58,622 nucleotides of DNA from Microbotryomycetes sp. JL201 (lineage: Eukaryota > Basidiomycota > Microbotryomycetes). The position numbers and the translations under genes are program-made. The DNA is taken from contig JAQYUZ010000065.1 of NCBI GenBank assembly GCA_033819885.1, positions 1 to 58,622 on the forward strand, written 5' to 3'. The notes under the pieces are model-generated. The model made no database searches. It saw only the letters and a list, made by a program, of their open reading frames with translations, and was not told the DNA's origin. Positions within the stretch are counted from its first letter, which is position 1; every line of letters starts with the position of its first letter. This document shows positions 34,358 to 45,149 of this stretch, piece by piece.

Positions 34358-36745
34358 TTATTGCGCCTCGCCGAGAGCCTCGCTAACTTGTCTTCTCCAT
34401 TTGCGCTGCAATTCGATGCACTCCAAGAACGTATTGTATTTAACTTTGAGCAACTGAAGTTCTTTTTCAGAAGCAGATGGCTTGACTGTCGTTCCTGGCT
34501 TTGACATTTTGACCTGTGAAGGACGACCGCCCGAAAAAAAATTAAGGGCGTCAGTTTTCTATAGTGTCCTCGATGTATTTCGATGCGAGTTGACGAGTAT
34601 TTGAAGAGTGTCTTGCAACGAGTGACGCACCATAATGTCCCACAACCTCTCTTTCATACCAAAGCTGCCTTTTTCAGCCAATTCCTGAGTCGACAAGACT
34701 GGTGCGTTTGCAGCTTCTTGAGCGGCAGCGGCGCCAAGCATGGCGCTACCGAGCACGACGGATGCAGAATGAGAGTAAGGAAGCTGTACTGGGACGTTAC
34801 AGACGTCTGCAATGAGGCTAGCGTTCTCGAAAAGTTAGGTTTGGACCACATAGGCACATTGAACTAGAATCACTTGCCTCATCAAGAATGAATTTTTGAC
34901 CAGCCTGCCATGGAAAAAAGGACGACGTACACAGTCAATCATCGTTCAACCGGGAAGTGAGTCGTAAGGCTTACCCTCCGGACATGAAGATTGACTTGAC
35001 TTGATGACCGTTCTTGTTCATCTCGTCAATGATCTGTCTCGTCTGCAACGCGATTGCCTCTCCCGTCGCATAGTACCTCAACGCGAGGTCCGACACGTTC
35101 TTGTCCAGTTTCATGCCGATCAACATGCCCCTCATGTCGTTGTCTGCCAGAGGAGACCTGTTGCCGTGCAAATCAGGGTACAGAGTCATGTCCTTGGTCA
35201 AATAAGACATGAAAGGCACTTTGCGCTCTTTGGCCATGTTGGTCAGGATCTCTGCCAACAATGAAAAGTGATTCGTGCCCTTTTCTTTGGCCATTTGTTT
35301 CAAACGTGCCGAAGCTGGGTGAGTGTCGATCATAAAATCAAGAAGTTGGCCGGTCGATGATTGACCGCCTTCGTTCATCCAATCTGTTAAGTATCAAGGA
35401 GATAGGTCAGTTGCAGCGTTCTCTGGCTCGTATCAACAATAAAATAACCAAAGACTTGCATCCGGGGAAAATGGCATGCTTGTACGGGCCCCATACGCCA
35501 GGTACAAAGACGGCCTCTGGGCTTTGAACAATGTGACACGTGCTCGTGCCTGCGATTGCCGCCAAGCGGTGTTTCGAGTCGTCAAGAGATGTCGTGCTTT
35601 GTCCTTCCATCGGAGCGGCGACAGTGCCGATCCATCCGGCATAGGCGTCAATGACTCCTGATCCGACGGGTGTGCCTTCGAGCAGACCAAGCTCTTCTGC
35701 GGCCTTGGCAGACAAACCGGTGCCGACGGGCTGACCTGCCGTCAAGATCAGTCCCGACTTTCCGGGCTGTCCACCAACTTGTTTGTAATCCGTTTTGGGC
35801 TGCCCAGAAAACGTCGTGAGACTCGTATAAATCAACATTGTCCCAAAACACGGGCAACTAACGAATTCCTCGAGTCCGATCTTTGTGAAAAACTCGTCAT
35901 TCCAGCCTTTGCTGCCTTCGACGCCTGGAGGAACGTAGCTGCACTTGCACGCCAACGAGCAGTTTGACCTGGCCAGATCTCCAGTGGCCCGGTACGTCAA
36001 AAAGTCTGGCAGGTCGAAAAACATTGACCGTTCAAACACGTCTTTCGGCATGTGACGTTTCAGCCAGAGCATTTTTGGCGCCTCCATCTCGAGTGACATT
36101 GTGCCACCGACGTATTTGAGGACCATTGAACCGGTCGAGTTGATGAGCTTTGCCTCGTCGAACGCGCGGTGGTCTGTGGCGACGAAAAGTCAGCTGAACC
36201 GTCTCAGGTTCGAATGTGATGCATGCAGACAGAGACTGACCTGCCCAAAGTATGACGTCCCAAGTTCTGCCGTCGACTTTGTTGTCTGTGTGCCACGAGT
36301 CTGGCGAGACACTGACAGGCTCGCCCGTGTCGATGTTGGCGACAGCGAGCGAGCATGTCGCGTCAAACCCAATGCCCTTGACTTGAGACTTGTCTACGTT
36401 GGCCTTTTGGAGACAGTTGCGACACGCCTGGGCGATGCAGTCCCAGACTTGATACACAAAAGGTAAAACGACGTCATCGCGCAGCGGTCAGCTAACATGC
36501 CCAGTGGACGATTAGGCACACGCGACTGACTTTGCTCGGTAGACTGCTCGAAAATGTTGCTGTCGCTGTCGTCGCGGCGCGTGAGTGTCTCGTGGACAGA
36601 CTCTGCCACAATATCGCCTTTGTCCGACACGAGCGCCGCACGCGCACTGCCACTGCCACTGTACAGGCGGGAGGCGGTCATTTCCTGTCACTGTGGATCC
36701 CGTCTAGCCTACTTACACGTCGACGCCAATGTAATACGCCGCCAT
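34358..36745 (-). CDS. FGGY: FGGY-family carbohydrate kinase (D-ribulokinase type)
   Basis: Starts at ATG 36745, MAAYYIGVDV, and joins GSGSARAALVSDKGDIV across an intron, giving the phosphate-binding loop of the actin-like kinase fold. Then come VKGIGFDATCSLAV, SPDSWHTDNKVDGRTWDVILWADHRA, STGSMVLKYVGGTMSLEMEAPKMLWLK, FFDLPDFLTYRATGD and the catalytic GSGVIDAYAGWIGTVAA, IAGTSTCHIVQS, NEGGQSSTGQLLDFM and SIFMSGG. The C-terminal part, LGSAMLGAAAAQEA, ends with a charged helix and TAA at 34358. The family phosphorylates open-chain pentuloses; human FGGY and yeast YDR109C act on D-ribulose, which is probably its substrate here by inference. At least seven introns. It converges on SepH and lies just upstream of the GT23 gene on the same strand. 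Confidence 0.88.
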
Positions 36746-36868
36746 CGTATGAAGCCAAAAGGCATCGCTCAGCGCTCGGCGTGCGAACACACGTCGAAAA
36801 AATTACAACACTGGTAGAGCAGAAATGACAATCAAAGACACTTTGCACACCCTCATATGTGTCGCGTG

Positions 36869-38921
36869 CTAATAGAACTGGCTCGTCGGGAACCATCTGA
36901 AGGCGCCATCAGCAGAAAGGAGGCCACGTCAATGTCACGTGACGACGGCTGCGTTTCCCCATGCGAGGTGACTTACCTCGTGTCGACGCTCCGGATCAGC
37001 CCTTCGTCAACAAATTGCTTGCCAGCAAGCAGCATCAACAGTCGCCCAACGTTGGACGACGCCGTGAGGACGAGCGCGTCACTCTGGCTCGCGAGCAAGG
37101 TCAAGTCGCGCACGAATGTCTTTGTGTGGGCGATGCGGTCGTCCAGCTTCATCGAGTTGAACGAGCGCTCGTTCTACGAGAAAGGGACAACGTCAAATGA
37201 GGAAATTAGACCGTTTGCCCCGTCGCATCGCCAACTTACAAATCCGTCTGGCTCGTCCTGACCGCCTAGCTTGCGCCGCTTGATCAATCTCCATTTGCGC
37301 TCTCTCTCCTTCTGCGCCTTTGTCTTTTCAGGCGATGCACTCGCGATGGGCGTCTCCGTCGTGTCGCTCGACCCTTGATTCCGCTTGTCCAGAGCGAACG
37401 GAGCTGGCGTGTTTCGGATTTGGAATCGCTTGCCAAGTTTTTGACGCCTGAATGCTTCATACGCCCGCGGATCATCGCTGACGACAATCAACGTCGGTTG
37501 TCCCCGCCAAGCAGATTGTGCCGTCGACAGTTTTCGAGTCCGCTCCGGGTGTAACTTTGCTAGGATCGAATCGACAGATTCAATGGCCGCTTGCAAGTAG
37601 AGTTCAACCGTTTCGTCGTGCAAGCCTGGTTTGAGAGACGGTGCGCCTTCAACGTTTGCTGCTGCTTGCTCGTCGTACGCCTGAGGACCGATGCCTGATT
37701 GCTCGAGATATTTGTCGCCCAACCGAACATGCATTCCGATGACGAGGTCGTCTGCTTCGCGGGGACGATTGCGACGGTCGTTCTGATCTTGATGAGAGCG
37801 ACCGAGGCCCAAATGCGCTGCGACTTGATTGACCATAGCTCGGATCTCGAGGCTGGGTCGCCATAGCGACCTAGCGAGCTCGCTCTGCACTTGAAACACG
37901 TTACGGTACGCCCTCGGGACCAGCTCTGGTGTAGAAACGATTGGAGGAATGAAACGGTTTGACTTGGGTTGCTTTTGCGCGTGCTCTAATCGCTCGAGTT
38001 CGCTCTCGTGCAAGCGTTCGATGTGTTCGCGGTCCGTGAATGCGCTGACAATAGTTCTGTCGAGTCCCTCCATGTCTCGTTTGCTCCACATGACATGTTG
38101 TTTCCTCAACCATGGCAAAGAGTCCTGCGATCGAGTGCGGTCTGCGTCGTCTGGAAACGTCATGCTCGTGCGGTGGTACGTGTCTTTTGGAGGTTGGCAG
38201 TCTAGCTCTGGTCCGTCAAAATAGTCGGCGAACGAACCATAGTTCCAGTGATCTGCGTCAGGCGGCACGAGCGTATAGTCATACTTTTGAGCGAGCGCAG
38301 CGGCGCGTACGAGCAAGTTGAACTCTGACCCGAATCCGTGCAGGCCTGATGAGGAGGGATGGCGTCAGCTCGAGACGGGACGAATGCCAGCCCATATGTC
38401 TCCTTGCCTGCCATTTTGAACTGCATTGTCTTGCGGCAGCTCGGTAGCGATTTTGTCGTGCTGCGGTCACGTGCCGAGTCCGTTGGCGTCCTGGTCGCTG
38501 CCGTCCTTGCGGCCGCTGCCACGTTCAAGGTTGCGCGAGTCCTCGACTTGAATGGCATTGAAGTGACTCGGTGTCTGCTCTGAGGTGCTAATGCGCACAT
38601 GAGCACGAATGTGGCCGCGACGAACGCGCAAACGACCAAGGCGGTCGCTTGCCTCTTGCCCGACCTTGGCAACATTCGCGCAATGACGCGCTTCAAGCTC
38701 GTTCTCGTCATTGATGTTCGAGTCGGCTTTGTCCGCTGCGGCATCGTGCTCAGGGGCAAGAGCGCGGCCGAAACGGGTCCGTGCGTCGGCGTCGTTGGCG
38801 ACGCGAGCTTGTGCACAAACACATGGTGCACGCTCGAGCTGCGAGAGTGGCTGCTCGAGTGATGAACTGAAATTGACGGCGGTCTGTGCGCCGGGTTGGA
38901 CGATCGCCGCGAGTGCATCAT
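36869..38921 (-). CDS. FUT8-like (GT23-type) type II membrane glycosyltransferase
   Basis: From the ATG pair at 38921/38918, a histidine/serine-rich cytosolic head of about 95 residues leads to a transmembrane segment, ALVVCAFVAATFVLMCALA, typical of a Golgi type II enzyme. After an intron the lumenal part begins GLHGFGSEFNLLVRAAALA and YDYTLVPPDADHWNYGSF, the GT23 acceptor-end fold. The donor-site arginine region reads VIGMHVRLGDKYLE. The C-terminal part has RDLTLLASQSDALVLTASSNVGRLL, then SVDTRWFPTSQF and the stop at 36869. These are the HxRxxDK and SSNVGR motifs of alpha-1,6-fucosyltransferases. Whether the donor is GDP-fucose in this fungus cannot be told. A lysine-rich insert (KAQKERERKWRLIKRRK) splits the domain. 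It is on the same strand as FGGY, 124 bases apart. Confidence 0.72.
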
Positions 38922-39732
38922 CTTGGAGCGAAAAGAAAGCAGGCGCGTGCGGTGCGGTGCGATGCGCGCGTCCGCAAGGCCGGAACCGACGCATTTACGT
39001 CGCGACGCGCGATCTACAACCGAAAGCGAAACCAGATCTACGACTCTTCGAGCACGCGCCAAACAACACACAAGGACACGGATGTGAAAAACATTGCATT
39101 GCATGTCGCGTCCACCACCGTGTACAGCTCTCTTTTCCAAGTGTACACACGGCTGTGTGCCAAGCCATAATTGGCAGCGCACACGAGAGCGGGGAACGCT
39201 GCACACCTTCAAAGGCATGTTTTGTACACTTTTGGGTCCGGGATAAGCGTCAAGGCGGTGCAAAACACAGAAACAGCCAAGACGAGAATAGGTTAAGACC
39301 CAGTTGACTCGCGGCCGATGACCGTGCGCTGGAATGGGATGGAAAAGCGACAGGAGCGCAGGCAATGGGCCCAGGGAGATATAATCTTTACAACATCGGG
39401 AAACCTGCTCAAGAGTCGTGATGCAACGAGATGGTCAGCCTTCAAGCTCGTCAAAATGAAACCAAAGCCAGCAAAAAGCATGTTCCGCCTAAATCCCAAC
39501 GAGCATCTCCACGAAACAGAAGGAGTGCACGACTAAGTAGGCGAACGATACAGGATCAGATGGTATTGGGCCGTAGAGTGCCGTTGAAGAGCGTAGAAAC
39601 GAGTTCGACAAGGAACGCGCTCGACAAGGCAAATAAAGCAGCCCGTTTGGAGAACAACGGAGAAGTGAGAGAGTACCCCTGCTCACCTTGAGTCTAGAAG
39701 GATGACGTTACTGCCGTTAGCGGCAGCCGTTC
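38922..39732. other. long spacer between the GT23 gene and a possible small gene
   Basis: About 800 bases, GC-rich at the left end and more AT-rich after 39330. It presumably holds the 5' leader and promoter of the GT23 gene. Open frames exist on both strands but have no recognisable motifs or convincing splice pattern. Confidence 0.4.
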
Positions 39733-40077
39733 CTAAACGCAGCCTGTTCCCACGACGGCCAAAAACTCCAACTCAGCCTGTGACTCGGACGAGAGTACAC
39801 ATCTGAGACGGTCGTTCGGGGTCACAGGCTCAGTTGCGTCCAGCTCGAGCGTCGACTTCAGCCAGACCAGGAAAAACGTCCGTCTCTGGGCGGCATTGTC
39901 GTACACCTTCACACGTCCGATACGTGCAACACAACCATCTCAAAGGAAATTGCGTCGCATGGATACCTGACCGCGCTTGCGTCTCGTCAGTCGTGGTGGG
40001 GAAGGCTAATCCGGGAACGCAATCGGACGTCCAAGGACGGACACGACGACAGGAGGCAGACATGATACACTATGCAT
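39733..40077 (-). CDS. possible small two-exon gene, unrecognised product
   Basis: The frame ending at TAG 39733 reads like real protein: VARIGRVKVYDNAAQRR, TFFLVWLKSTLELDATEP, VTPNDRLRCVLSSESQAELE and FLAVVGTGCV. It lacks an in-frame ATG. A plausible first exon begins at ATG 40077 (MHSVSCLPPVVVSVLG), joined by an intron with a GTCCGA donor, a CTGAC branch and a TTTGAG acceptor. The resulting protein is about 84 residues. I do not recognise the family. Evidence is only the protein-like composition and a workable, though weak, donor site. It could also be chance or part of an unseen longer gene. Confidence 0.35.
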
Positions 40078-40329
40078 TGTAATGACACGGTCGTAGTAAT
40101 AATAAAGAAAAGGTAGAAGAAAAAAGTCTGATGTTGTAATGGAATGAAGACCGACGGGCTCAGAACGAAATAGACTAGAGGCCCGAGTGCCGCCCAGAAA
40201 AACTCCCTGGTATACAAGTGAACAAGTCACAACATGTCGTACAAGACGAGAGGGTATGCGAAACGATAGAGGTCATCCAACGTGACGGGGACAGGAGCAC
40301 CTCTGCCCTAAAAAGAGAATCATCGAAAC

Positions 40330-40906
40330 CTAGGCAGATGCCTTGACAGCCGCGGGCGCCTGTTGACGGTGCTGGGTCTTGCCAGACGCTGCGGAAGCCG
40401 TCGATCCAGCGTTCTTCTGCCCCTTCTTGCCGGCAGGCTTGTCCGTCTTGGCCACGGCGGGAGCAGGAGGAGCAGCAGCAGTTTTGCCCTCGTCCGTAGA
40501 CTTGTTTGCCGGAGCGGCGGCAGCCGCAGGTTTGGTCGCAGGCTGACGACGCGGCTTCTCGGGTGCTGGAACAGATGCGCCGCGAGCAGCGGCTGACGCA
40601 AACGAGCCCATGATTCGTGGTGCGGGTGCGGGTGCCGCAGAAGACATGGTCGCAGGCTTGGATTCATTCGAGACCGCTGACTCCGTGTTCGCTTCCGCCA
40701 CGTCTTCATGACTGACGATTACGTATTCTTTCTCGTCAGTCGGCGAAAGGACAGCTGGTGCTACCGTAGCCGATGGCTTCTCGTTCACGGCAGCCGAATC
40801 GACAGGCACAGCAGGCGTGTCTGCCTCGGTTGTAGGCGAGGCCGGGCGAGACACGGGTGCAGACGACAGGGCTGGAAAGTCGGCTCCAGAAGGAACTCGC
40901 TGGGCC

Positions 40907-40941
<35 letters not shown>

Positions 40942-42954
40942 ACGAGATGCCGGCGTCTGTTGCTGTTGAGTCTCGGTTCCAGTGTTGTTATGGTTGCCAC
41001 CGTAGTTGGCAATCGGAGGAATTCGCCTCGTCAGTCCGTTGATGGCCGCGACGAGCTGAGGCGCGCTGCCAGGCGCAGGCAAACCGTTTGCAAGAGCGTC
41101 AGTCAGAGGTTCCGCAGCCTCTGCTTTTGAATCGATGGCAGCAGGTGCAGCAGCAGCAGCCTCGCTCGTCGCCGGTGGCGAGGCTGCCGGCGCTTCTTCG
41201 TAACGTGCGCGAGGCGGGCGAGGGTCACGCGCAGAATAGCCGCCGTTGAAATTCTGATGCTTCATCTGCAATTTGGCTTGGCGTTGATTGGCAATCCAAG
41301 CAGGTGGTAATCCCCCACGTTCTTCCAGATTGTCCGTCCGACCGTCGACGCCAGCCCAATTGAGGCCGAGGGTTCTGGCATCAGTGCCGTCTGGAAGCAG
41401 ATGCTGGAAAGTGCATGCATCGCGATTCTTGCACCGGTTCGATTCGAAGAAGGAGCAAGCAGGCTTGGGGGTACCCGGCGGGTAGCGAGGCTTTGGTCGT
41501 CCAGCGAACGCAGGCCCTGCGTTGCCCACCATGCCCGGACCATTGCGCCGAGCTGCGCCGTTCACGCGCGGGATACCCTTGTTGAACGGCACGCCATTTG
41601 GAGCGACAGATGCAATGACCGAAGGCGTAGCCGATGCAGACGTTGTCTGGAAAAATGTGTGCAAGGACGCTGTGTGGTCCGGACGTTGCTGCTGTTGCTG
41701 TTGCTGTTGCTGTGGAGCAGCAGCCAAAGGCACACCGTCTTGTCCAAAGGGTGATGCCGGCGAGGCAGCGAAGCCAAATTCGGTTTGATTGCCGTAAGCT
41801 TGATACGCCTGGTGCTGTTGCGCGACGAGTGGCACGGCATGTGTCGAAGGCGACGCAAGCGGGGCCGGCGACGCGCTGGCAGGCGACGTGGCTCTCAGCG
41901 ACTCGGGGGCGGAGGATGCCTGCAAATGTTCCGCGGGCGAAGTCGGCGACATGGGCGATTCAGACGGCACGGGCGCGCCGTTCAGGGCGACTGATTGTTG
42001 CATAGGGTGCATCATTGCCGGTTGGTAGTACCCTTGTTGCGCAATGCCTTGTTGGTACTGGTACATTTGAAACGGCGGCGGGAAAGGATAGAATCCAGGC
42101 TGAACAGGATACGCTGGCTGATAACCGTACTCAAAGCCTTGCTCTGGACCGGCGCCATAGTAGATTGGCATTTGCTGACCATAGTCGACCATTTGAGGAG
42201 CGTAGACCATTTGCTCCGTCTGCGGCTTGCCTTGAGCCGGGACGTCCTCTGCCGTCGAGGGAACACCGGGCGACCCAGCAACACCAGGAATGCCATGGGA
42301 AAAGATGCACTTTTCACCATACTTGCACTGACCAAGTGGGAAGTAGCGGCAAGGGATGTTGCGCGCAACGTCAGCTGGTGGCAGATTGATGGCTGAGTCG
42401 GGCGACGCAGAGTGTGCCGGCCTCTCCTGCCCATCTGAGAATAATGAAGATGATTGCAGTGTCAGCAACTGCAACAAAAGCTGGCTCCGAGCCAATTGAA
42501 AACCGGCACGTGACCTTCCGGCAGACTCATTCGAGTGCCGGTTGGATCCGCCGACCGTCTACGTGAAGGTGCTCGACTGTGCAGATGGACTGTACGTCAA
42601 GACGGCGACAGGTGTGCACCGTTGTCGCGCGTGCAAACGCAGCCGCGGGAGTCTTTCTCGGACAACAAGCGAAGCCGTCGGGCGCAGACCTCGGTTGCCG
42701 CACGCACTATGGGACACGAACGGCACGTGTAGCGTGTGTGACTTACCAACTACTTTCTGAGAGTGCTCAGCGCTAGCACCTTGCGTCCCCGTTGCAGATT
42801 GCTGCTGCGCCTGCTGCTGCTGCTGCTGCACATGAGCCTCTTGCTTGGCATCGCCGTTGGCCAGCTTGGCTGCGTGCTTGACGGCAGCAGTTGCGCCCGT
42901 TACTGTGCTGGCATCCGTGTGTGCCTGTGCGACGCTCTCTGGGGCGGCCACCAT
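40330..42954 (-). CDS. glutamine/proline-rich protein with two CCCH zinc fingers
   Basis: Two exons. Exon 1 starts at ATG 42954 (MVAAPESVAQAHTDAS) and includes a short Q tract. A 312-base intron (42435-42746), the longest I could place here, leads to exon 2. Zinc finger 1 is CRYFPLGQCKYGEKCIFSH and finger 2 is CSFFESNRCKNRDACTFQH, both C-x7-C-x5-C-x3-H, about 280 residues apart. Between and after them are Tyr/Pro/Gln-rich, prion-like stretches (PQMVDYGQQMPIYYG, FYPFPPPFQMYQYQQG) and CAG-encoded glutamine runs. A SGADFPALSS element resembles motifs found in translation-linked RNA-binding proteins. The tail is alanine/lysine-rich. CCCH fingers of this kind bind RNA; a role in mRNA regulation is inferred. 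The stop is at 40330. Confidence 0.75.
40909..40941 (-). repeat. CAG repeat (polyglutamine) in the CCCH gene
   Basis: A perfect run of about eleven CTG triplets on the + strand, read as CAG on the coding strand. It encodes a polyglutamine tract in the C-terminal half of the CCCH protein. Confidence 0.9.
41686..41713 (-). repeat. CAG/CAA repeat (polyglutamine) in the CCCH gene
   Basis: An interrupted run of CAG and CAA triplets on the coding strand, giving nine consecutive glutamines upstream of the second zinc finger. Confidence 0.85.
42801..42829 (-). repeat. CAG repeat (polyglutamine) in exon 1 of the CCCH gene
   Basis: Coding-strand CAG triplets, broken by one GCG, encode a Q7-A-Q3 stretch in the first exon. 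Confidence 0.85.
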
Positions 42955-43533
42955 AATTTTTTGTTGATTGCGCGCGCGAATTGGCGACAGAACGGACAAT
43001 AAGGCACGCAGCGGCGCAAAGGCGAAGGACAATGACCTCGAAAGAAGACTGCGGTCGAGCGGTCTCTGTCAGTTGGTGCTGCACAGAGCCCCGCTCGTGC
43101 GGTTGCGTCTTTTTTGGCCGACTGCGCGCAAATAGGAGGCAAATGTAGACGGTCACCTTGACTGCGCCGATTTGGCATCCAAGCATGTATACTTGATTCC
43201 TCCTCGTGCACAAGTAAACTTGTGGGTACCTCTCTGGTTAGTATGGCTTGGTGGCTATCCGCAACGTAGCGCAACCTGCCCAGCGCATGACGCGTGACGC
43301 AACAAGGAGGCCGCAAAGGTCCACACGGGCCAGCATGCATGGTTCGTACTGCTTCGGCGGTAACCGAGAACGCTGTCGGCGCGCTTGACACTTGCGTGTG
43401 CTTGAGGAAGGGTGGGTAGGCAGAGTCTCTCTAATGTGGCGGCGAATACTTTATGAAATATCATGCTCGGAATGGCAGACTATATGTGGTAACAACAATA
43501 ATCTAAAAGTTGACCTGGACCCTCTACGCGCAT
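42955..43533. other. spacer between the CCCH gene and the formate/nitrite transporter gene
   Basis: About 580 bases. It should contain the CCCH promoter and leader and the 3' untranslated region of the transporter, both reverse-strand genes. It is AT-rich around 43440-43540. I see no convincing gene in it. Confidence 0.45.
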
Positions 43534-44770
43534 CTAAACTTTATTCTCTACGTCTATCCTGCTTGATGTTTGCGTTGCATCGGCAGATCTGACCAGTTCG
43601 TTGTGAGTAAAGCCAGCTACAGACTCTTCTTTCATCAAGAAAAACAAGCTGACGACGTAAACGTTTGATGTCAGTGGCAAGCTCATGCAGCGCAGTGGCG
43701 GGCTGAAAAAGACAAGCTGTCTTTTGATGCTCACGTTATTGGGATGGCAAAGGCGGCGGCTCCAAGTACGTTGCCAATGAACGCCGGTATCATACTCTTC
43801 CATACGTAATAGCCGACCGATAAAGGCGGTGGGGCGCCGAGCATCAACGCGAGCGGGATGAATCTGATACGCGGGAGATCACGTCAGCGCAACGTTGCAG
43901 TGTCGTTTGACAAGATTACGTCTGACTGCAGTGACTGACAGCATGTTGGCCACGACGTGATCGTAACCTAAGCACACGAACGCAAACACAGGCAATTCGA
44001 TCGCAAGGATTTTGCTGACAATGTCAAAGGCGGCCGTAGCTTGAAACACTGCAACGCATACAAGCAAGTTGCAGCCGATACCTCTCGAAAGGATTTGACC
44101 CCACGATGGATGGACCGCCTTTTTATCGGCGAACGACAGCACGAAAGAGTGGTAAGGCTCGGCTTCAAAGATCCCACTGGCGTGGCCAAGCAGTGCAGCG
44201 ACAATGAGGCTGCCAGCGAGGTTGCCGAGCGTGACGACAAGAATGTTGGCTGGATACGAGTACCAAGGAGTGCGCCGCTTAACTGTAGCAATAAGCACTG
44301 CAGAAACGTTCGTCAAACATCATTTCTCTGCCGAATGTGTGCGCAACGCACTGATGGCCATGTTGCTTGTGACTAGCTCTGCGCCCGTCAAAACAATCAT
44401 GACAAGACCGATGCCGAAAACGGAGGCAGACAAGAGCTTGACAATCCCGGGATTCGCCGTCGATAATGTTGGCGAACCGCCACCGATCGTCAAGCTGAGC
44501 ATGGCGCCAAAGCTAAGCAGCACTCCTCCAAAGATGGCCTGCGCAAAGCGTCAGCGAATGACATAAATCGCATCGCCAATTGCAAGCTCGATCGCATTGA
44601 GAAGTTGGCGCTACCCTGCGCCGCGTCCTCAGCGCACTCACCTTGCCAAATGCGACCACGAGACCAATCCTCCATTTTTCTACGCCCGACTGCAACCACA
44701 ATACGCTTGTCTGCTTTGGGGTAAAGAAATTGGCCGGTCGAGCGTTGGGCGAATGCAAAGCAAGCGACAT
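43534..44770 (-). CDS. formate/nitrite transporter (FNT family)
   Basis: Several exons. From ATG 44770 a short cytosolic head leads to KWRIGLVVAFGK joined to AIFGGVLLSFGAMLSLTIGGG, the first FNT helix. Next are NPGIVKLLSASVFGIGLVM and IVLTGAELVTSNMAISAL, the LTGxEL-xTxN signature lining the pore. Then follow YPANILVVTLGNLAGSLIVA, SRGIGCNLLVCVAVFQA, LPVFAFVCLGYDHVVANM, and FIPLALMLGAPPP with IPAFIGNVLGAAAFAIPIT. The last helix continues LFFLMKEES after an intron (about 43648-43735), then a soluble tail to the stop at 43534. FNT proteins move formate, nitrite or related weak acids across the plasma membrane with or without protons. The substrate here cannot be read from the sequence. Confidence 0.88.
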
Positions 44771-45149
44771 TGCAACGCTTCTGCCTAGAATCTCCGAAGA
44801 CACTCTGGCCACCACAAGCGCGAGTCACGGTATCCGGTCGCTCAAGAACCTGCTATCGGGTGTTGAAAGCCAAGACGGCAACGACGCTGCCGTTTCGGCC
44901 GCCTCACGCTTCATTGCGCAGCATTTTCGTTCGCTCCCGTCGCCAGCGGCCGAGGCGATCATCACGTGACTGCACAAATTTGTCAATGTCATAATGTATA
45001 CTTAGAGCCATCTGCTTGACGCTTGATGACCGTACTGCAGCGTCTGAAAGCACCATGCACCTTGACCATCGGCCAAACAGTTTTGCCGCGAGCGTCCGTC
45101 GTCTTTCCGAGTCTCAAATACAACATGGACGACGTATATACGACATGGT
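44771..45149. other. spacer between the transporter and lipase genes
   Basis: About 380 bases holding the transporter promoter and the lipase 3' end (both genes reverse). A forward-strand frame here runs antisense into the transporter gene and has no recognisable motif, so I do not call it. Confidence 0.45.

Noticed and set aside
36190-36240. GGTTCGAAT motif resembling a tRNA B box
   Set aside because: No T-stem pairing or cloverleaf forms around it; it lies in an intron of the FGGY gene.
40905-40945. CTG repeat considered as a short-repeat array or CRISPR-like signal
   Set aside because: It is a coding trinucleotide repeat for polyglutamine, with no spacers.
44815-44969. Forward frame reading like a short protein before the transporter start
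   Set aside because: It continues antisense into the transporter exon, has no start of its own in the spacer and shows no family motif.
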